This document shows positions 1 to 7,929 of a stretch of 23,830 nucleotides of DNA, one piece after another. The position numbers and the translations under genes were made by a program. The stretch comes from DATJHM01 sp035493895. GTDB taxonomy: Bacteria; Chloroflexota; Ktedonobacteria; Ktedonobacterales; Ktedonobacteraceae. The stretch is from assembly GCA_035493895.1 (NCBI GenBank), contig DATJHM010000007.1, positions 1 to 23,830 on the forward strand, in the 5' to 3' direction. Numbering within the stretch: the first letter of the stretch is position 1; every line of letters starts with the position of its first letter. The notes under the pieces were generated by a model. That model had not been told where the DNA came from. It searched no databases and was given only the letters and a program-made list of their open reading frames with translations.

Positions 1-189
1 ATCCTTCAAGGCTAAGATGCGGTTCAGGCGCGGAAGTTGCTCAAGCGAGTAGTAGCGGTAGCCAGTTTCTGGATCGAGCGCGTTCGGCTTGAGCAAACCA
101 TACTGATCGTAGTGACGAAGCGTTACGATCGAGACCTGACCAACGCGGGCGAATTCGCCAATTTTGAGCAGAGCACGTTCTTCTCTCAT
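1..189 (-). CDS. MerR-family transcriptional regulator, N-terminal part (cut by window edge)
   Basis: The first 63 codons of a MerR-family regulator, read leftwards and running off the start of the window. The translation opens MREERALLKIGEFARVGQVS and contains VTLRHYDQYGLLKP and then ETGYRYYSLEQL. These are the helix-turn-helix and wing signatures of the family, whose members activate transcription by untwisting promoters with over-long spacers. The ATG at 189 is preceded by GAAGGA seven bases upstream. The effector-binding C-terminal half lies outside, so the ligand is unknown. A promoter with a 19-bp spacer containing a palindrome lies just upstream and suggests autoregulation. The divergent membrane protein gene starting at 450 could be a second target, but nothing in the sequence proves this. 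Confidence 0.88.
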   Translation of the reverse strand, partial: MREERALLKIGEFARVGQVSIVTLRHYDQYGLLKPNALDPETGYRYYSLEQLPRLNRILALKD

Positions 190-215
190 TCCCTGTTCCT
201 TCTTTCAACAGTGAG

Positions 216-246
216 AGCATACAATCTCACGTTACATGAGAGTCAA
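216..246 (-). promoter_or_regulatory. MerR-type promoter with palindromic operator
   Basis: On the minus strand, -35 TTGACT (241-246) and -10 TATGCT (216-221) are separated by 19 bp instead of the usual 17. The spacer holds CTCATGTAACGTGAG (226-240), a palindrome with one mismatched pair. An over-long spacer with a dyad inside it is the hallmark of promoters activated by MerR-family proteins (known for TipA, BmrR and CueR). It lies 27 bases upstream of the regulator's ATG, so autoregulation is the simplest reading. Confidence 0.72.
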
Positions 247-449
247 GGGGAGATTGTTCGCCTTTCCCACCATCATAGCGCTTCCAGAAGTAATACGTTG
301 CTAGAGAATAAGGGGATATTTACGTATAATCTTATTAGAGATGAATAAAAAATTTAATAGCTATTTTCAGACAAGGCATTCATCTACGAACAGCAGAACT
401 ATAACAAGCAAGATGGTCGACGCATCGCAACGTTTGTCGCATTTATTTT

Positions 450-1790
450 ATGAATGGAAGAAATAGCGTGTTTAGTCTGATTATTTTCTCTCTTTTCTTT
501 CCAGTGATCCTCTTAAACGTCTGGTGGATCTGTCTGGATCTGCGTTATAAGTATAAGCAAGGTCTCAAACACACAGTCTATCAACATACATCCCATACTC
601 TATTTTGTGGTTGGATGCTACTGCTTGCCCTCGCAAGTATCATAGTACCAACGATCGGCACGTGGGCGAACGGTGGAGTACTGATGCTCCTCTCCGGAGT
701 ATTCTGTTTAGCTGTTGGTCTGTGGGATCTACGTACAGTAATAGAGCATCACTATGATCCCAAACAACCACAGGTACAATCCAGAACGCTTGACCGAATC
801 AGATGGGTGGCGCCATCTATGACATGTGCCTTTGGGCTATTTTACATTTCCACCGGAATACCCTGGGTTATTGAGGTCGTCTCCCACTCCATGTTAAATT
901 CTGTCCTGCTTGGAGGTTTAATGTTTGGCATTGCGATATTGGGCATGCTCATCACTGGCGTTATATATAATGTCTGGCGTGATGAGGCGCTCTTCAAAGC
1001 TGCCCAGAAACTTCAGAGCATGCCAGAGGAAGCGGCCAGAAAGGTACTCTCCACTATTCTGGAGGCAACCAGCGAAAAACATATGAGGAAGCGCCTGTTC
1101 TTCTGGCAAGTGTATAATTTTCTGATTGGGCTCTGGCCTCCCTGCCTGCTAATCCTCCTTCTCGTATTGTACAGGTTCGGGTATATTTCTCTCTCGTTCC
1201 TATCTTCTGGCTGGACAGTGATTGGTTTCCTGGCTATCGCTCAGGCATTCGGCAGGATACAGGATGCGATGGCAACCTTGCCACCAGTCAACAGAACACA
1301 TAAGATAGAACTCGTGCAATATATTAACATAGGACTATTCGATGGCATCATTGCGTGTGCAATGGGCTCTATCACACTCATTTCTGAGGCTACTCGCCCT
1401 TTCTCGCTACAAGCATTGGGTATCATCACAGGCAGCATCACACTCATTCTGATTGCACTTATCGTTTACGGGTCGAAAAAACGCCGTGGCAGTAAGACAC
1501 AAAAAACGACAATACACGCTAGCCCATCTCAGGGAGCCGTAAATATAGGTGCATGGCGCATTGGGCCGTTTGTCATAGTTCTTCGCCGGGCACTTGGCAT
1601 CAGTTATATACAGTTCTTTTTCGGGTATGTATTTATTAACTCTGATGCTGAACTGCTGATGGTACTCTATTGGCTCATACTTGTAGCAGTGATAGGCGGC
1701 TGTTTCTTATTTCCAAGATTCAATCAAAAGGCTCTTCTGGAACAAGCACCTCTGGAGCAGCCTCCTCTGGAACAAGTTATGAACAGATAA
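450..1790 (+). CDS. Polytopic membrane protein of unknown function
   Basis: I do not recognise this 446-residue protein. It is strongly hydrophobic with roughly ten membrane-spanning stretches, for example near residues 5-28, 54-71, 76-94, 148-172, 222-243, 250-268, 322-343 and 400-428. Between them are short charged loops, one of which (about 176-220) looks amphipathic. The C terminus is odd: a Leu-Glu-Gln motif occurs three times in LLEQAPLEQPPLEQ, probably a small in-frame duplication. No catalytic or transporter signature stands out. The ATG at 450 has no clear Shine-Dalgarno sequence, and only a weak TATAAC box (400-405) lies upstream. The gene diverges from the MerR regulator and converges on the glycosyltransferase. 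Confidence 0.7.
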   Translation: MNGRNSVFSLIIFSLFFPVILLNVWWICLDLRYKYKQGLKHTVYQHTSHTLFCGWMLLLALASIIVPTIGTWANGGVLMLLSGVFCLAVGLWDLRTVIEHHYDPKQPQVQSRTLDRIRWVAPSMTCAFGLFYISTGIPWVIEVVSHSMLNSVLLGGLMFGIAILGMLITGVIYNVWRDEALFKAAQKLQSMPEEAARKVLSTILEATSEKHMRKRLFFWQVYNFLIGLWPPCLLILLLVLYRFGYISLSFLSSGWTVIGFLAIAQAFGRIQDAMATLPPVNRTHKIELVQYINIGLFDGIIACAMGSITLISEATRPFSLQALGIITGSITLILIALIVYGSKKRRGSKTQKTTIHASPSQGAVNIGAWRIGPFVIVLRRALGISYIQFFFGYVFINSDAELLMVLYWLILVAVIGGCFLFPRFNQKALLEQAPLEQPPLEQVMNR

Positions 1791-1814
1791 TAGATTGTAG
1801 CTTTTGAGAAGAGA

Positions 1815-1839
1815 GTGCCCACCATTATGCGGTGGGCAC
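1815..1839. terminator. Hairpin between convergent genes, possible bidirectional terminator
   Basis: A perfect 9-bp inverted repeat, GTGCCCACC / GGTGGGCAC, with a 7-base loop starts 25 bases after the membrane protein gene and overlaps the last codons and stop of the glycosyltransferase gene. On the minus strand it is followed by the pyrimidine-rich TCTCTTCTC; neither side has a clean T run, so intrinsic termination is likely but not certain. Confidence 0.5.
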
Positions 1840-3069
1840 GTCCTGTTGTCGCTGATTGCTATGATACTGGCGACCGCGCCAATCGACGCCTTTATGCGTG
1901 AGGATACGCAGAGCGGACTGGGCCAGGATGCCTTCGAAGACGGCACCGGCCAGAGGATGGGTCAGCGTATAGTACCAGGGGACCGAGAGTTGTTTGTTGA
2001 GCATATCACGATAGAAAGCGACAGAGCCCGTCTCCAGTATGGTGACAAGGGCAGCTTCTAACGCATTCAAGCCGCCTGCTTTCCGCAACGATGCCCAGGC
2101 AAAGAACGGGACCAGAAATGGCAGGATCGTGACCGAGGGCAGGCCAATCAGCTCAAGCAGCACAAAAGGCAGGCCACCTCTGCTTCCCAGATAGGCATTT
2201 TTGCGCCAGCCACGCCAGGTATCGCGAAAATTCTTATACATATGGACATGCACCAGATCGCGACCATCGAGGAAGCGCAACGTAAAACCGTTCGCCTTCA
2301 CCACACGTGCCAGATCGCGATCATCGAGAAGCGTATTTCGTAGATCGAGACGCGCATAGCCACCCACCAGTTCGTAGGCAGCACGACGAATCAGAATAAA
2401 TTGCCCATTCGCCACAGCAACCGGGCTTGTCGGATCATTCACGAGCACAGGTGGATACAACATGCTAATGCCCAGATAGGCCATAGGCATCAGCACACGA
2501 TCCCAGAAATGCGGAAGTTCCTGCTCAGTGCCCAGCGTCAATAAGTCGATCTTCTCCTGTAAAGCCTGTTTCATCGCGCTACGCAGGGCGTTGGGAGCAT
2601 GCCAGGTGTCGGCATCCGTAAAAAGCAGCCATTCACCGCTCGCCTCCTGCTCACCACAATGGATTGCGTGCGTCTTCCCGGCCCAGCCTCTGGGAAGTCC
2701 GCGCAAGCGTAGCACCCATAGACGATGGCCATACGGATGATTGGCGGATAGATCATCTAGAATACGACCCGTGGCATCTGTAGAACCATCATCGACCGCA
2801 AGCACCTCATAATGACCATAGTCCTGCTCCAGCAACGAAGCCACACAACGGCGAATATTTTCTTCTTCATTGCGCGCAGGGACAATAATCGAGACCAGAG
2901 GGTCGTCTGTGGGCATCTTAGCGTCCTTTGTAGGAAGCTGTTTCACGCGTTCTTCATGCCAGGGAGCCGTACGAAGCCAGAGAGCCAGATAGAAGCCAAC
3001 CACACCAATCACGTGTGACCAGATAAAGAGGCGTTGCCAGGATCGACGCCGACGTTGTTTTTTCATCAT
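1825..3069 (-). CDS. Family 2 glycosyltransferase, membrane-bound (CrtQ/CruC-like)
   Basis: A 414-residue inverting glycosyltransferase of the GT-A fold. After one N-terminal hydrophobic helix (about 14-32) comes the GT2 domain with VSIIVPARNEEEN (59-71), the nucleotide-binding acidic pair VDDGSTD (92-98), the metal-binding TDAD (151-154), the catalytic-region LLDDRDL (247-253) and WRGWRKN (285-291). Hydrophobic segments follow at about 300-325 and near 370-395. This order matches membrane glycosyltransferases such as carotenoid glucosyl or glycosyl transferases (CrtQ, CruC), but the acceptor cannot be read from sequence. Two adjacent ATGs (3069, 3066) are possible starts. The gene stands alone and converges on the membrane protein gene to its left. 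Confidence 0.85.
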   Translation of the reverse strand: MMKKQRRRRSWQRLFIWSHVIGVVGFYLALWLRTAPWHEERVKQLPTKDAKMPTDDPLVSIIVPARNEEENIRRCVASLLEQDYGHYEVLAVDDGSTDATGRILDDLSANHPYGHRLWVLRLRGLPRGWAGKTHAIHCGEQEASGEWLLFTDADTWHAPNALRSAMKQALQEKIDLLTLGTEQELPHFWDRVLMPMAYLGISMLYPPVLVNDPTSPVAVANGQFILIRRAAYELVGGYARLDLRNTLLDDRDLARVVKANGFTLRFLDGRDLVHVHMYKNFRDTWRGWRKNAYLGSRGGLPFVLLELIGLPSVTILPFLVPFFAWASLRKAGGLNALEAALVTILETGSVAFYRDMLNKQLSVPWYYTLTHPLAGAVFEGILAQSALRILTHKGVDWRGRQYHSNQRQQDVPTA

Positions 3070-3104
3070 ACTATCTCAATTTTCTTTTTTAGCTTCTTTT
3101 ACCT

Positions 3105-3132
3105 ATTATAGCAACTTTACGGGGCAATACAA
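3105..3132 (-). promoter_or_regulatory. Putative promoter of the glycosyltransferase gene
   Basis: A perfect -10 box TATAAT (3105-3110, minus strand) lies about 35 bases upstream of the start codon, with a poor -35 candidate TTGTAT (3127-3132) at 16 bp. The -10 match is convincing and the -35 is weak. Confidence 0.4.
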
Positions 3133-3297
3133 ACAGTGCAGACAATAGCCCTACACTGTCCTGTGTACAGGGTATAGTATAGCTCAGAGAGTGGCAATGT
3201 AGAAACGTGCCCCGCAGAGTTTCATGAGCGAGAAAAGCCCAGTTGTGACATTTCTTAAAAAGATGTACAATCCATGCGGATAGATCATCTTATTTCT

Positions 3298-3326
3298 TTG
3301 GACGCTCCCAAAACATACTATACTAA
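3298..3326 (+). promoter_or_regulatory. Putative promoter of the copper protein gene
   Basis: TTGGAC (3298-3303), 17 bp, then TACTAA (3321-3326); an overlapping TATACT (3319-3324) is an alternative -10. It lies about 35 bases upstream of the ATG at 3362. No obvious CsoR- or CopY-type operator was seen. Confidence 0.4.
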
Positions 3327-3361
3327 TATATAGAATATGTTCGGGTAGTAGAACGAAAGAC

Positions 3362-5362
3362 ATGCCACAAAAAAGATTATTGCTAGTGCTGGCTGCACTA
3401 TTGCTCAGTATACTCGCATTTATCACCTCGGCGGTATTCTTCCAGCCGACGATAGCCTATGCTCATGCCTATGTCATTGGATCAGATCCGATAGATGGTT
3501 CAACGGTGAGCAGTCCTCCGGCAAAAATACAGATCTTTTTTAACGCTCCGATCAGTTCAGCGAGCACCGCCCATGTGTACGTTATCGAAAATGGTCAACA
3601 GGTCGCGCTCAGCATCAATGCCATTACGGTGGATCAAGCACGTCAACTCACGATTGCCCTGAAGGACCCGGAACATCTCCCTCAAGGGAGCTACGAAATT
3701 ACCTGGACGGCAGTTGCAAACGATGATGGACACACCACCTATGGAGTGATTGGCTTCAATGCAGGACAGCCCAGCACGGGTCTCAGTGGCACGGCAACGC
3801 TGGGTCCTACTACCAGCAATCAACTTGACAAAATACGCGATCTCAACGTCTTTAGCATCCTGATGGTGGCGTGGGACTGGTTTGCACTCCTGGCACTCAC
3901 CCTCTGGATAGGCATTCTGGTCAGCGAGCATCTGATCGTAGCCAAAGTGGCACGCTTAGATATTTTAACAACTAAGATCAAAAAGCGACTTCAATCTCTG
4001 CAATGGCTATGCCTCAGCACCTTATTTTTTAGCGAGATTGTATTGCTTTACCTGCGCATCAATGATCTCACGCACAGCCCGGAGAGTACCATCAACATCT
4101 TGCAGGCCGCCAAACAAATCGTGCTTGATAGCAACTATGGATATCTCTGGCTGGCACGGATGCTGTTCTTGCTGCTTTCCTTCGCGCTGCTTGCGCGTCG
4201 TATCTCCAAACAAGGAACTATTGTCATCCCAGAAAAGGTCGCGCGCACTGAGCATCGCACGGGACCATTGCGCACCAGAGAGCTACCGGAGATCCATACA
4301 ACTGGTACCGCTAATCTCACGAAAGAGCGCGTCGAAATCAAACGCACAACAACGACTCCGACGCCAATCCGGGATCATCCGTATATCTGGCTCTTCCTTG
4401 GTGGACTCATTCTGCTCACCTATGCGCTGAGCAACGAAACGACGCAACTGCAACCAACGCCCATCAGTGCGACGGTTATTGAATGGCTGCGTCTGGCTGC
4501 ACAGGGAATCTGGTTTGGCGGGCTGGCCTATCTGGCCTTCCTGCTCCTCCCCGTACTGCCCAATACCGAACGCGATCCCCACGCCGAAACGTTTACGCTG
4601 CTCCTCCAACGCTTCACGCCGCTTCTTGCCGGGAGCCTCGGCATGTATCTGCTGGCGGATCTCTACCAGGGAGAAGCCAGTATTAGCACGCTAGAGCAAC
4701 TGACAAATGATCCTTACGGGCGGACGCTGCTGGTCCAATCGAGCTTGCTCCTGATCGTTTTCGTGCTGAGCATCTATATCCTCTTCTGGCTACGCATCAA
4801 GCTAACACGACAGGCTCTGCTTTTGCCAGTGGTTACCGCAGATCTTCCCGCACGAAGAACACGACAAAACGCGCTGGGACACACGGAACAGTCGCTGAAA
4901 CGGATCATCAAAATCTGTGCCTTGCCGGGAGCCGCCATTCTGCTCTGTAGCGCGCTCATGCTATTTTACACGCCCCCCATCAAGTTTCCCGCGATAACGT
5001 ATAGCAATCCGCTAGAAAATGCGGCGAGCGCCAATCCCATGCAAAGCAAACAGGTAGGAGGACTCACCATCACCCTGCAAGTTCTCCCGGCCAAAGCAGG
5101 TTCCGATAATATCGCACTGGTCACGCTCACAGATCAGCAGGGCAATCCCGTAAGCGATGCCAGCGTACAACTTCGGACAAACATGCAGATTATGGACATG
5201 GGAGTCGCAACGCAGAGTATTGCGCCAGGGCGTGCGGTCTACGCAACCATGTTTGCTAAGAGCGAAGCTTTCAGTATGGCTGGCCTGTGGACCGTCACCG
5301 TGAAAGTACAGCGTCCGGGACAAAGCGCACTTCAGACCAGCTTCCAGGTGAACGTGACTTAA
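3362..5362 (+). CDS. CopC-CopD-YtkA-like copper-binding/uptake fusion protein (YcnJ-like)
   Basis: A 666-residue three-part protein. A signal peptide (1-34, ending IAYA) is followed directly by His35, which would become the mature N terminus. The CopC domain (35 to about 134) begins HAYVIGSDPIDGS and ends ANDDGHTTYGVIGFNAG. His35, Asp122 and His124 match the Cu(II) site known for CopC (N-terminal His plus D-x-H). A CopD-type integral membrane region (about 160-540) follows, split by a long hydrophilic loop near 285-345. The C-terminal 110 residues form a FixH/YtkA-like beta domain with a methionine cluster (MQIMDMG). Bacillus YcnJ, a copper importer, is a CopC-CopD fusion, so copper handling at the membrane is the expected role. 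The ribosome-binding site is weak (GAAAGA). Confidence 0.88.
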   Translation: MPQKRLLLVLAALLLSILAFITSAVFFQPTIAYAHAYVIGSDPIDGSTVSSPPAKIQIFFNAPISSASTAHVYVIENGQQVALSINAITVDQARQLTIALKDPEHLPQGSYEITWTAVANDDGHTTYGVIGFNAGQPSTGLSGTATLGPTTSNQLDKIRDLNVFSILMVAWDWFALLALTLWIGILVSEHLIVAKVARLDILTTKIKKRLQSLQWLCLSTLFFSEIVLLYLRINDLTHSPESTINILQAAKQIVLDSNYGYLWLARMLFLLLSFALLARRISKQGTIVIPEKVARTEHRTGPLRTRELPEIHTTGTANLTKERVEIKRTTTTPTPIRDHPYIWLFLGGLILLTYALSNETTQLQPTPISATVIEWLRLAAQGIWFGGLAYLAFLLLPVLPNTERDPHAETFTLLLQRFTPLLAGSLGMYLLADLYQGEASISTLEQLTNDPYGRTLLVQSSLLLIVFVLSIYILFWLRIKLTRQALLLPVVTADLPARRTRQNALGHTEQSLKRIIKICALPGAAILLCSALMLFYTPPIKFPAITYSNPLENAASANPMQSKQVGGLTITLQVLPAKAGSDNIALVTLTDQQGNPVSDASVQLRTNMQIMDMGVATQSIAPGRAVYATMFAKSEAFSMAGLWTVTVKVQRPGQSALQTSFQVNVT

Positions 5363-5883
5363 TCGTTCTCCTGAAGCGAGGTCATATGCTCCCGGGCGCG
5401 CAGACAATAGCCGTCTGCACTCGACACCAGATGAACCAGTTCGGCCTCATTTAGAGTTCGCGTGACTCTGGCAGGAACGCCCAGAGCCAGAGAATGCGCA
5501 GGGATTTGCTTGTGCTCTCCTACCAGAGCACAGGCCCCTATCATCGTCTGAGACGCAATCACCGCATGCGAGAGCACTACCGCATTCATCGCCACCAGCA
5601 CATGATCCCCCAGCGTAGCCCCGTGCACTACCGCATTATGCCCGATGGTGCACTCGTCGCCAATGGTCAAAGGTGCATCGGCATCAACATGCAGCGTGCA
5701 ATTATCCTGAATATTGGTGCGCTTACCAATCACAATGGGAGCGGTATCGCCACGCACCACGGTGTTATACCAGATGCTGGCCCCTTCAGCGATCGTGACA
5801 TCGCCGATCACCATAGCGCCCGGGGCAATAAAAACGTCCGGCGCAATTTTAGGCCAGATCCCCTTATACGGTAAAACAGGCAT
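5359..5883 (-). CDS. Gamma-carbonic-anhydrase-like hexapeptide-repeat protein (YrdA/PaaY family)
   Basis: A 174-residue left-handed beta-helix protein with repeated hexapeptide turns such as IAPGAMVIGDVTIAEGASIW. Residues of gamma carbonic anhydrases are all present in order: Arg44 and Asp46 (VVRGD), Gln59 and Asp60 (NIQDN), and the zinc ligands His65 (TLHVD), His82 (IGHNA) and His87 (VVHG). The acidic proton-shuttle loop of archaeal Cam is not evident, as is usual for the short YrdA/PaaY branch, so activity is plausible but unproven. A good AAGGAG lies upstream of the ATG at 5883. Its stop codon overlaps that of the convergent copper gene in the sequence TTAA, so the two genes overlap by four bases with no terminator between them. 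Confidence 0.87.
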   Translation of the reverse strand: MPVLPYKGIWPKIAPDVFIAPGAMVIGDVTIAEGASIWYNTVVRGDTAPIVIGKRTNIQDNCTLHVDADAPLTIGDECTIGHNAVVHGATLGDHVLVAMNAVVLSHAVIASQTMIGACALVGEHKQIPAHSLALGVPARVTRTLNEAELVHLVSSADGYCLRAREHMTSLQEND

Positions 5884-5993
5884 ACTATGCTCCTTCTCAA
5901 AGATCAGGCCATGTTTTCAAACATGCTCCTGGCAATTTCCGAGCAATACCAAAACATCATGGCCTGGCTTCACACATGGTGTCCCAAAGTTGT

Positions 5994-6776
5994 CTAGGCA
6001 TTCTCCCACTCATCGTAAATAATTTTTCCGAGCCGCGATAACGTATAGCGTGTGAGCGGCTCATCGACCTGCTCGGAGGTCATCACCACAATGATCACCG
6101 AGGTACCACCTGACTGGGGAGGATAAAAAATACCAGCATCATGGATTATCCCTTCCAGGCCTCCGGTTTTATGCGCGAACGGGATATCCTCGCCCCAATA
6201 GGCGGGAAGAATCGTACGATCATTCTGATGAAGCAGCATTGCCAGCATCTGCTCACGCTCAGGCAAGAGTTCCATACAAAAATAAGAGAGAAGCAGCGCC
6301 ATATCTCCGGCAGTCGTCCAGTTCTCGCGTCCCGCCCTACGCGCCACATAGTCGATAAAATGCCGCTCCACACGCGTCAGGGCCAGGCCAAGCTGCTGCA
6401 TCGTCACATTGACCGCATCCATGCCCACAAGATCGAGCACCACATTGGCCGCCGTATTATCACTGATCGTGATCATCATGTGCGTCAGATCGTGCAATGT
6501 TGGCCTCAGATCGGCGGAGAGATCGGCCAGCACGCCATCACTGAATACGCGAGATTGCTCGGCGATAGGATAACGAGCATCCCAGGAAAGCATGCCAAGG
6601 GAAACCTGGCGAGCAGCCTCGATCATAATCGGGATTTTCGCCAGACTGGCCGCAGGGAAAAGCATGTCTGCATTGATTGAGACCAGTTCTTTGGCCGCAA
6701 CATTATCCAGAAGCAGGACGACACACGCAGTCCGTCCACCCAGACCTGCTAATAATTGTCTGATTGCCTTTTGCAT
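5994..6776 (-). CDS. Class-A beta-lactamase-fold serine hydrolase, no signal peptide
   Basis: A 260-residue penicillin-binding/serine hydrolase of the Beta-lactamase2 type. The three active-site motifs are in order: S-L-A-K (Ser44, Lys47), S-D-N (105-107) and K-T-G (203-205, in AHKTGG). The omega-loop region before TTAGDMALL is short and lacks an obvious Glu-x-x-x-Asn, the deacylation motif of true class A lactamases. There is also no signal peptide, so this is probably not an antibiotic-resistance enzyme; an amidase, esterase or peptidase acting in the cytoplasm is more likely. I chose the ATG at 6776 because it shares one base with the TGA of the upstream peptidase gene (TGATG) and has GAGGGTGG just upstream. 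An in-frame ATG at 6803 would add nine residues. Confidence 0.82.
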   Translation of the reverse strand: MQKAIRQLLAGLGGRTACVVLLLDNVAAKELVSINADMLFPAASLAKIPIMIEAARQVSLGMLSWDARYPIAEQSRVFSDGVLADLSADLRPTLHDLTHMMITISDNTAANVVLDLVGMDAVNVTMQQLGLALTRVERHFIDYVARRAGRENWTTAGDMALLLSYFCMELLPEREQMLAMLLHQNDRTILPAYWGEDIPFAHKTGGLEGIIHDAGIFYPPQSGGTSVIIVVMTSEQVDEPLTRYTLSRLGKIIYDEWENA

Positions 6777-7624
6777 CACGAGACCACCCTCTTGATCGCC
6801 CACACTACACCAGCCAGACGAGCACTATAATGAGGAGCAGCGGGATCGAAACTATTGATAATTACCCGACAGTCATTACGCCCGGAGGCATGAATAAACT
6901 CCTGCGCATTCAATGCTATGCCTACATGGGTGATACGTTCGCTACCAAAAAAGATCAGGTCACCCATCTGCATCGCCTCACGTGCCACCGTCTGAGGTAG
7001 CGCGTCATGCTGCTGATCTGCATCACGAGGAAGATCATAGCCAGCCATGCGGTAACAAACCTGCACAAAGCCGCTACAATCAATCCCTTTCCAGCTCGTT
7101 CCCCCCCAGAGATACGGCACCCCGAGAAAGCTTTGCGCGTGTTCTATGACCTTTTGCAGCGAAGTATGGGGATATACTTCGTCCTGACGCTGTACACTCA
7201 CAGCCCCGCGAGACACCCAGGCAACCTGTTCATCGGGCAAAGCAACCTGGAGATAGTCCGCATGGGTCGTGTCGAGCAGTGGCAGGACCGTGGAAAGATA
7301 TGCAGTGTCGTATATTTCCTGCCCTGTAGGATCAGTATAAAGAGACGTATGCGCGATCTGAACTACCGCTACCAGGTCAAGAGGAGTCGCACACGTCTCG
7401 CCAATCTTTGTAAAGCCCTTGACCGCTGGTTCGGCGAGATCGGTCGTGCGCATCCAGCCCTCATAATCACTCAGTGTCGCAAAAACCCATTCATCGCGCA
7501 CTTCACCGCAGACAACAGGGACGTTTAATAGCGCTTGTGTGACCAGTTCAGATGAGCTATCAGGGAAACGGCGCACATCTGCCACACTTACAGAGACCGC
7601 ACAGGTGGCCATCGTAGCATTCAT
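6776..7624 (-). CDS. NlpC/P60 cysteine peptidase with SH3b domains (YkfC-like)
   Basis: A 282-residue protein with two bacterial SH3-like segments (about 10-65 and 80-145) and a C-terminal NlpC/P60 domain. With this start the catalytic residues are Cys183 (GIDCSGF), His233 (RITHVGIAL) and His245 (FIHASG). The order matches YkfC-type gamma-D-glutamyl-L-diamino-acid endopeptidases, which recycle cell-wall peptides in the cytoplasm; no signal peptide fits that role. The frame stays open to an ATG at 7786, but the extra residues look unlike the family and a TATAAT box lies inside that extension (7689-7694), so I prefer the ATG at 7624; the ATG at 7612 is another option. It is translationally coupled to the serine hydrolase downstream, suggesting a shared pathway. 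Confidence 0.85.
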   Translation of the reverse strand: MNATMATCAVSVSVADVRRFPDSSSELVTQALLNVPVVCGEVRDEWVFATLSDYEGWMRTTDLAEPAVKGFTKIGETCATPLDLVAVVQIAHTSLYTDPTGQEIYDTAYLSTVLPLLDTTHADYLQVALPDEQVAWVSRGAVSVQRQDEVYPHTSLQKVIEHAQSFLGVPYLWGGTSWKGIDCSGFVQVCYRMAGYDLPRDADQQHDALPQTVAREAMQMGDLIFFGSERITHVGIALNAQEFIHASGRNDCRVIINSFDPAAPHYSARLAGVVWAIKRVVS

Positions 7625-7929
7625 ATGGTTAAATTCAATCCTTTTAAAAATGTGGTCTTCTCCGGCCATAAGTAACACCATATAGTATATTATAGTTCCA
7701 AAAGCGAGGCGCACTGATAAGATTTTTTGAAGGAATAACGTAGCCCACGCTTTCTGCAAGATCATAGCTCGCTCTATTCGCAGCATTTCACGCGCAGGCT
7801 ATCGAAGAATAAAACTCTGCTGATAGCAGGTTTTTCGCATAACAGAGCTTTCCTGGCTAAAAAATGTGAGATAGAGTGCTATAAAAATAACTTGCTCTAT
7901 TTTCTCACATCAGCGACGAATATGCGATA
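7625..7929. other. Intergenic region between proline dehydrogenase and the NlpC/P60 gene
   Basis: About 305 bases without a convincing gene. The right part holds the proline dehydrogenase terminator. The left part holds a TATAAT (7689-7694, minus strand) that probably serves the peptidase gene, with no good -35 box. Confidence 0.55.
7859..7910 (-). terminator. Rho-independent terminator after proline dehydrogenase
   Basis: On the minus strand, TGTGAGA and TAGAG pair with CTCTA and TCTCACA (a small asymmetric bulge lies between the two helices), followed immediately by six T residues (7864-7859). It begins 20 bases after the stop codon of the gene. The stem and T run make a classic intrinsic terminator. 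Confidence 0.82.

Noticed and set aside
37..348. Plus-strand open frame of 103 codons at the left edge
   Set aside because: It lies antisense to the MerR N-terminal region and its promoter, and has no recognisable protein features.
3184..3426. Minus-strand open frame of 80 codons upstream of the copper gene
   Set aside because: It overlaps the copper gene start and promoter, and has no ribosome-binding site or protein features.
5994..6776. Antibiotic-resistance class A beta-lactamase
   Set aside because: No signal peptide and no recognisable omega-loop Glu-x-x-x-Asn; only the general fold motifs are present.
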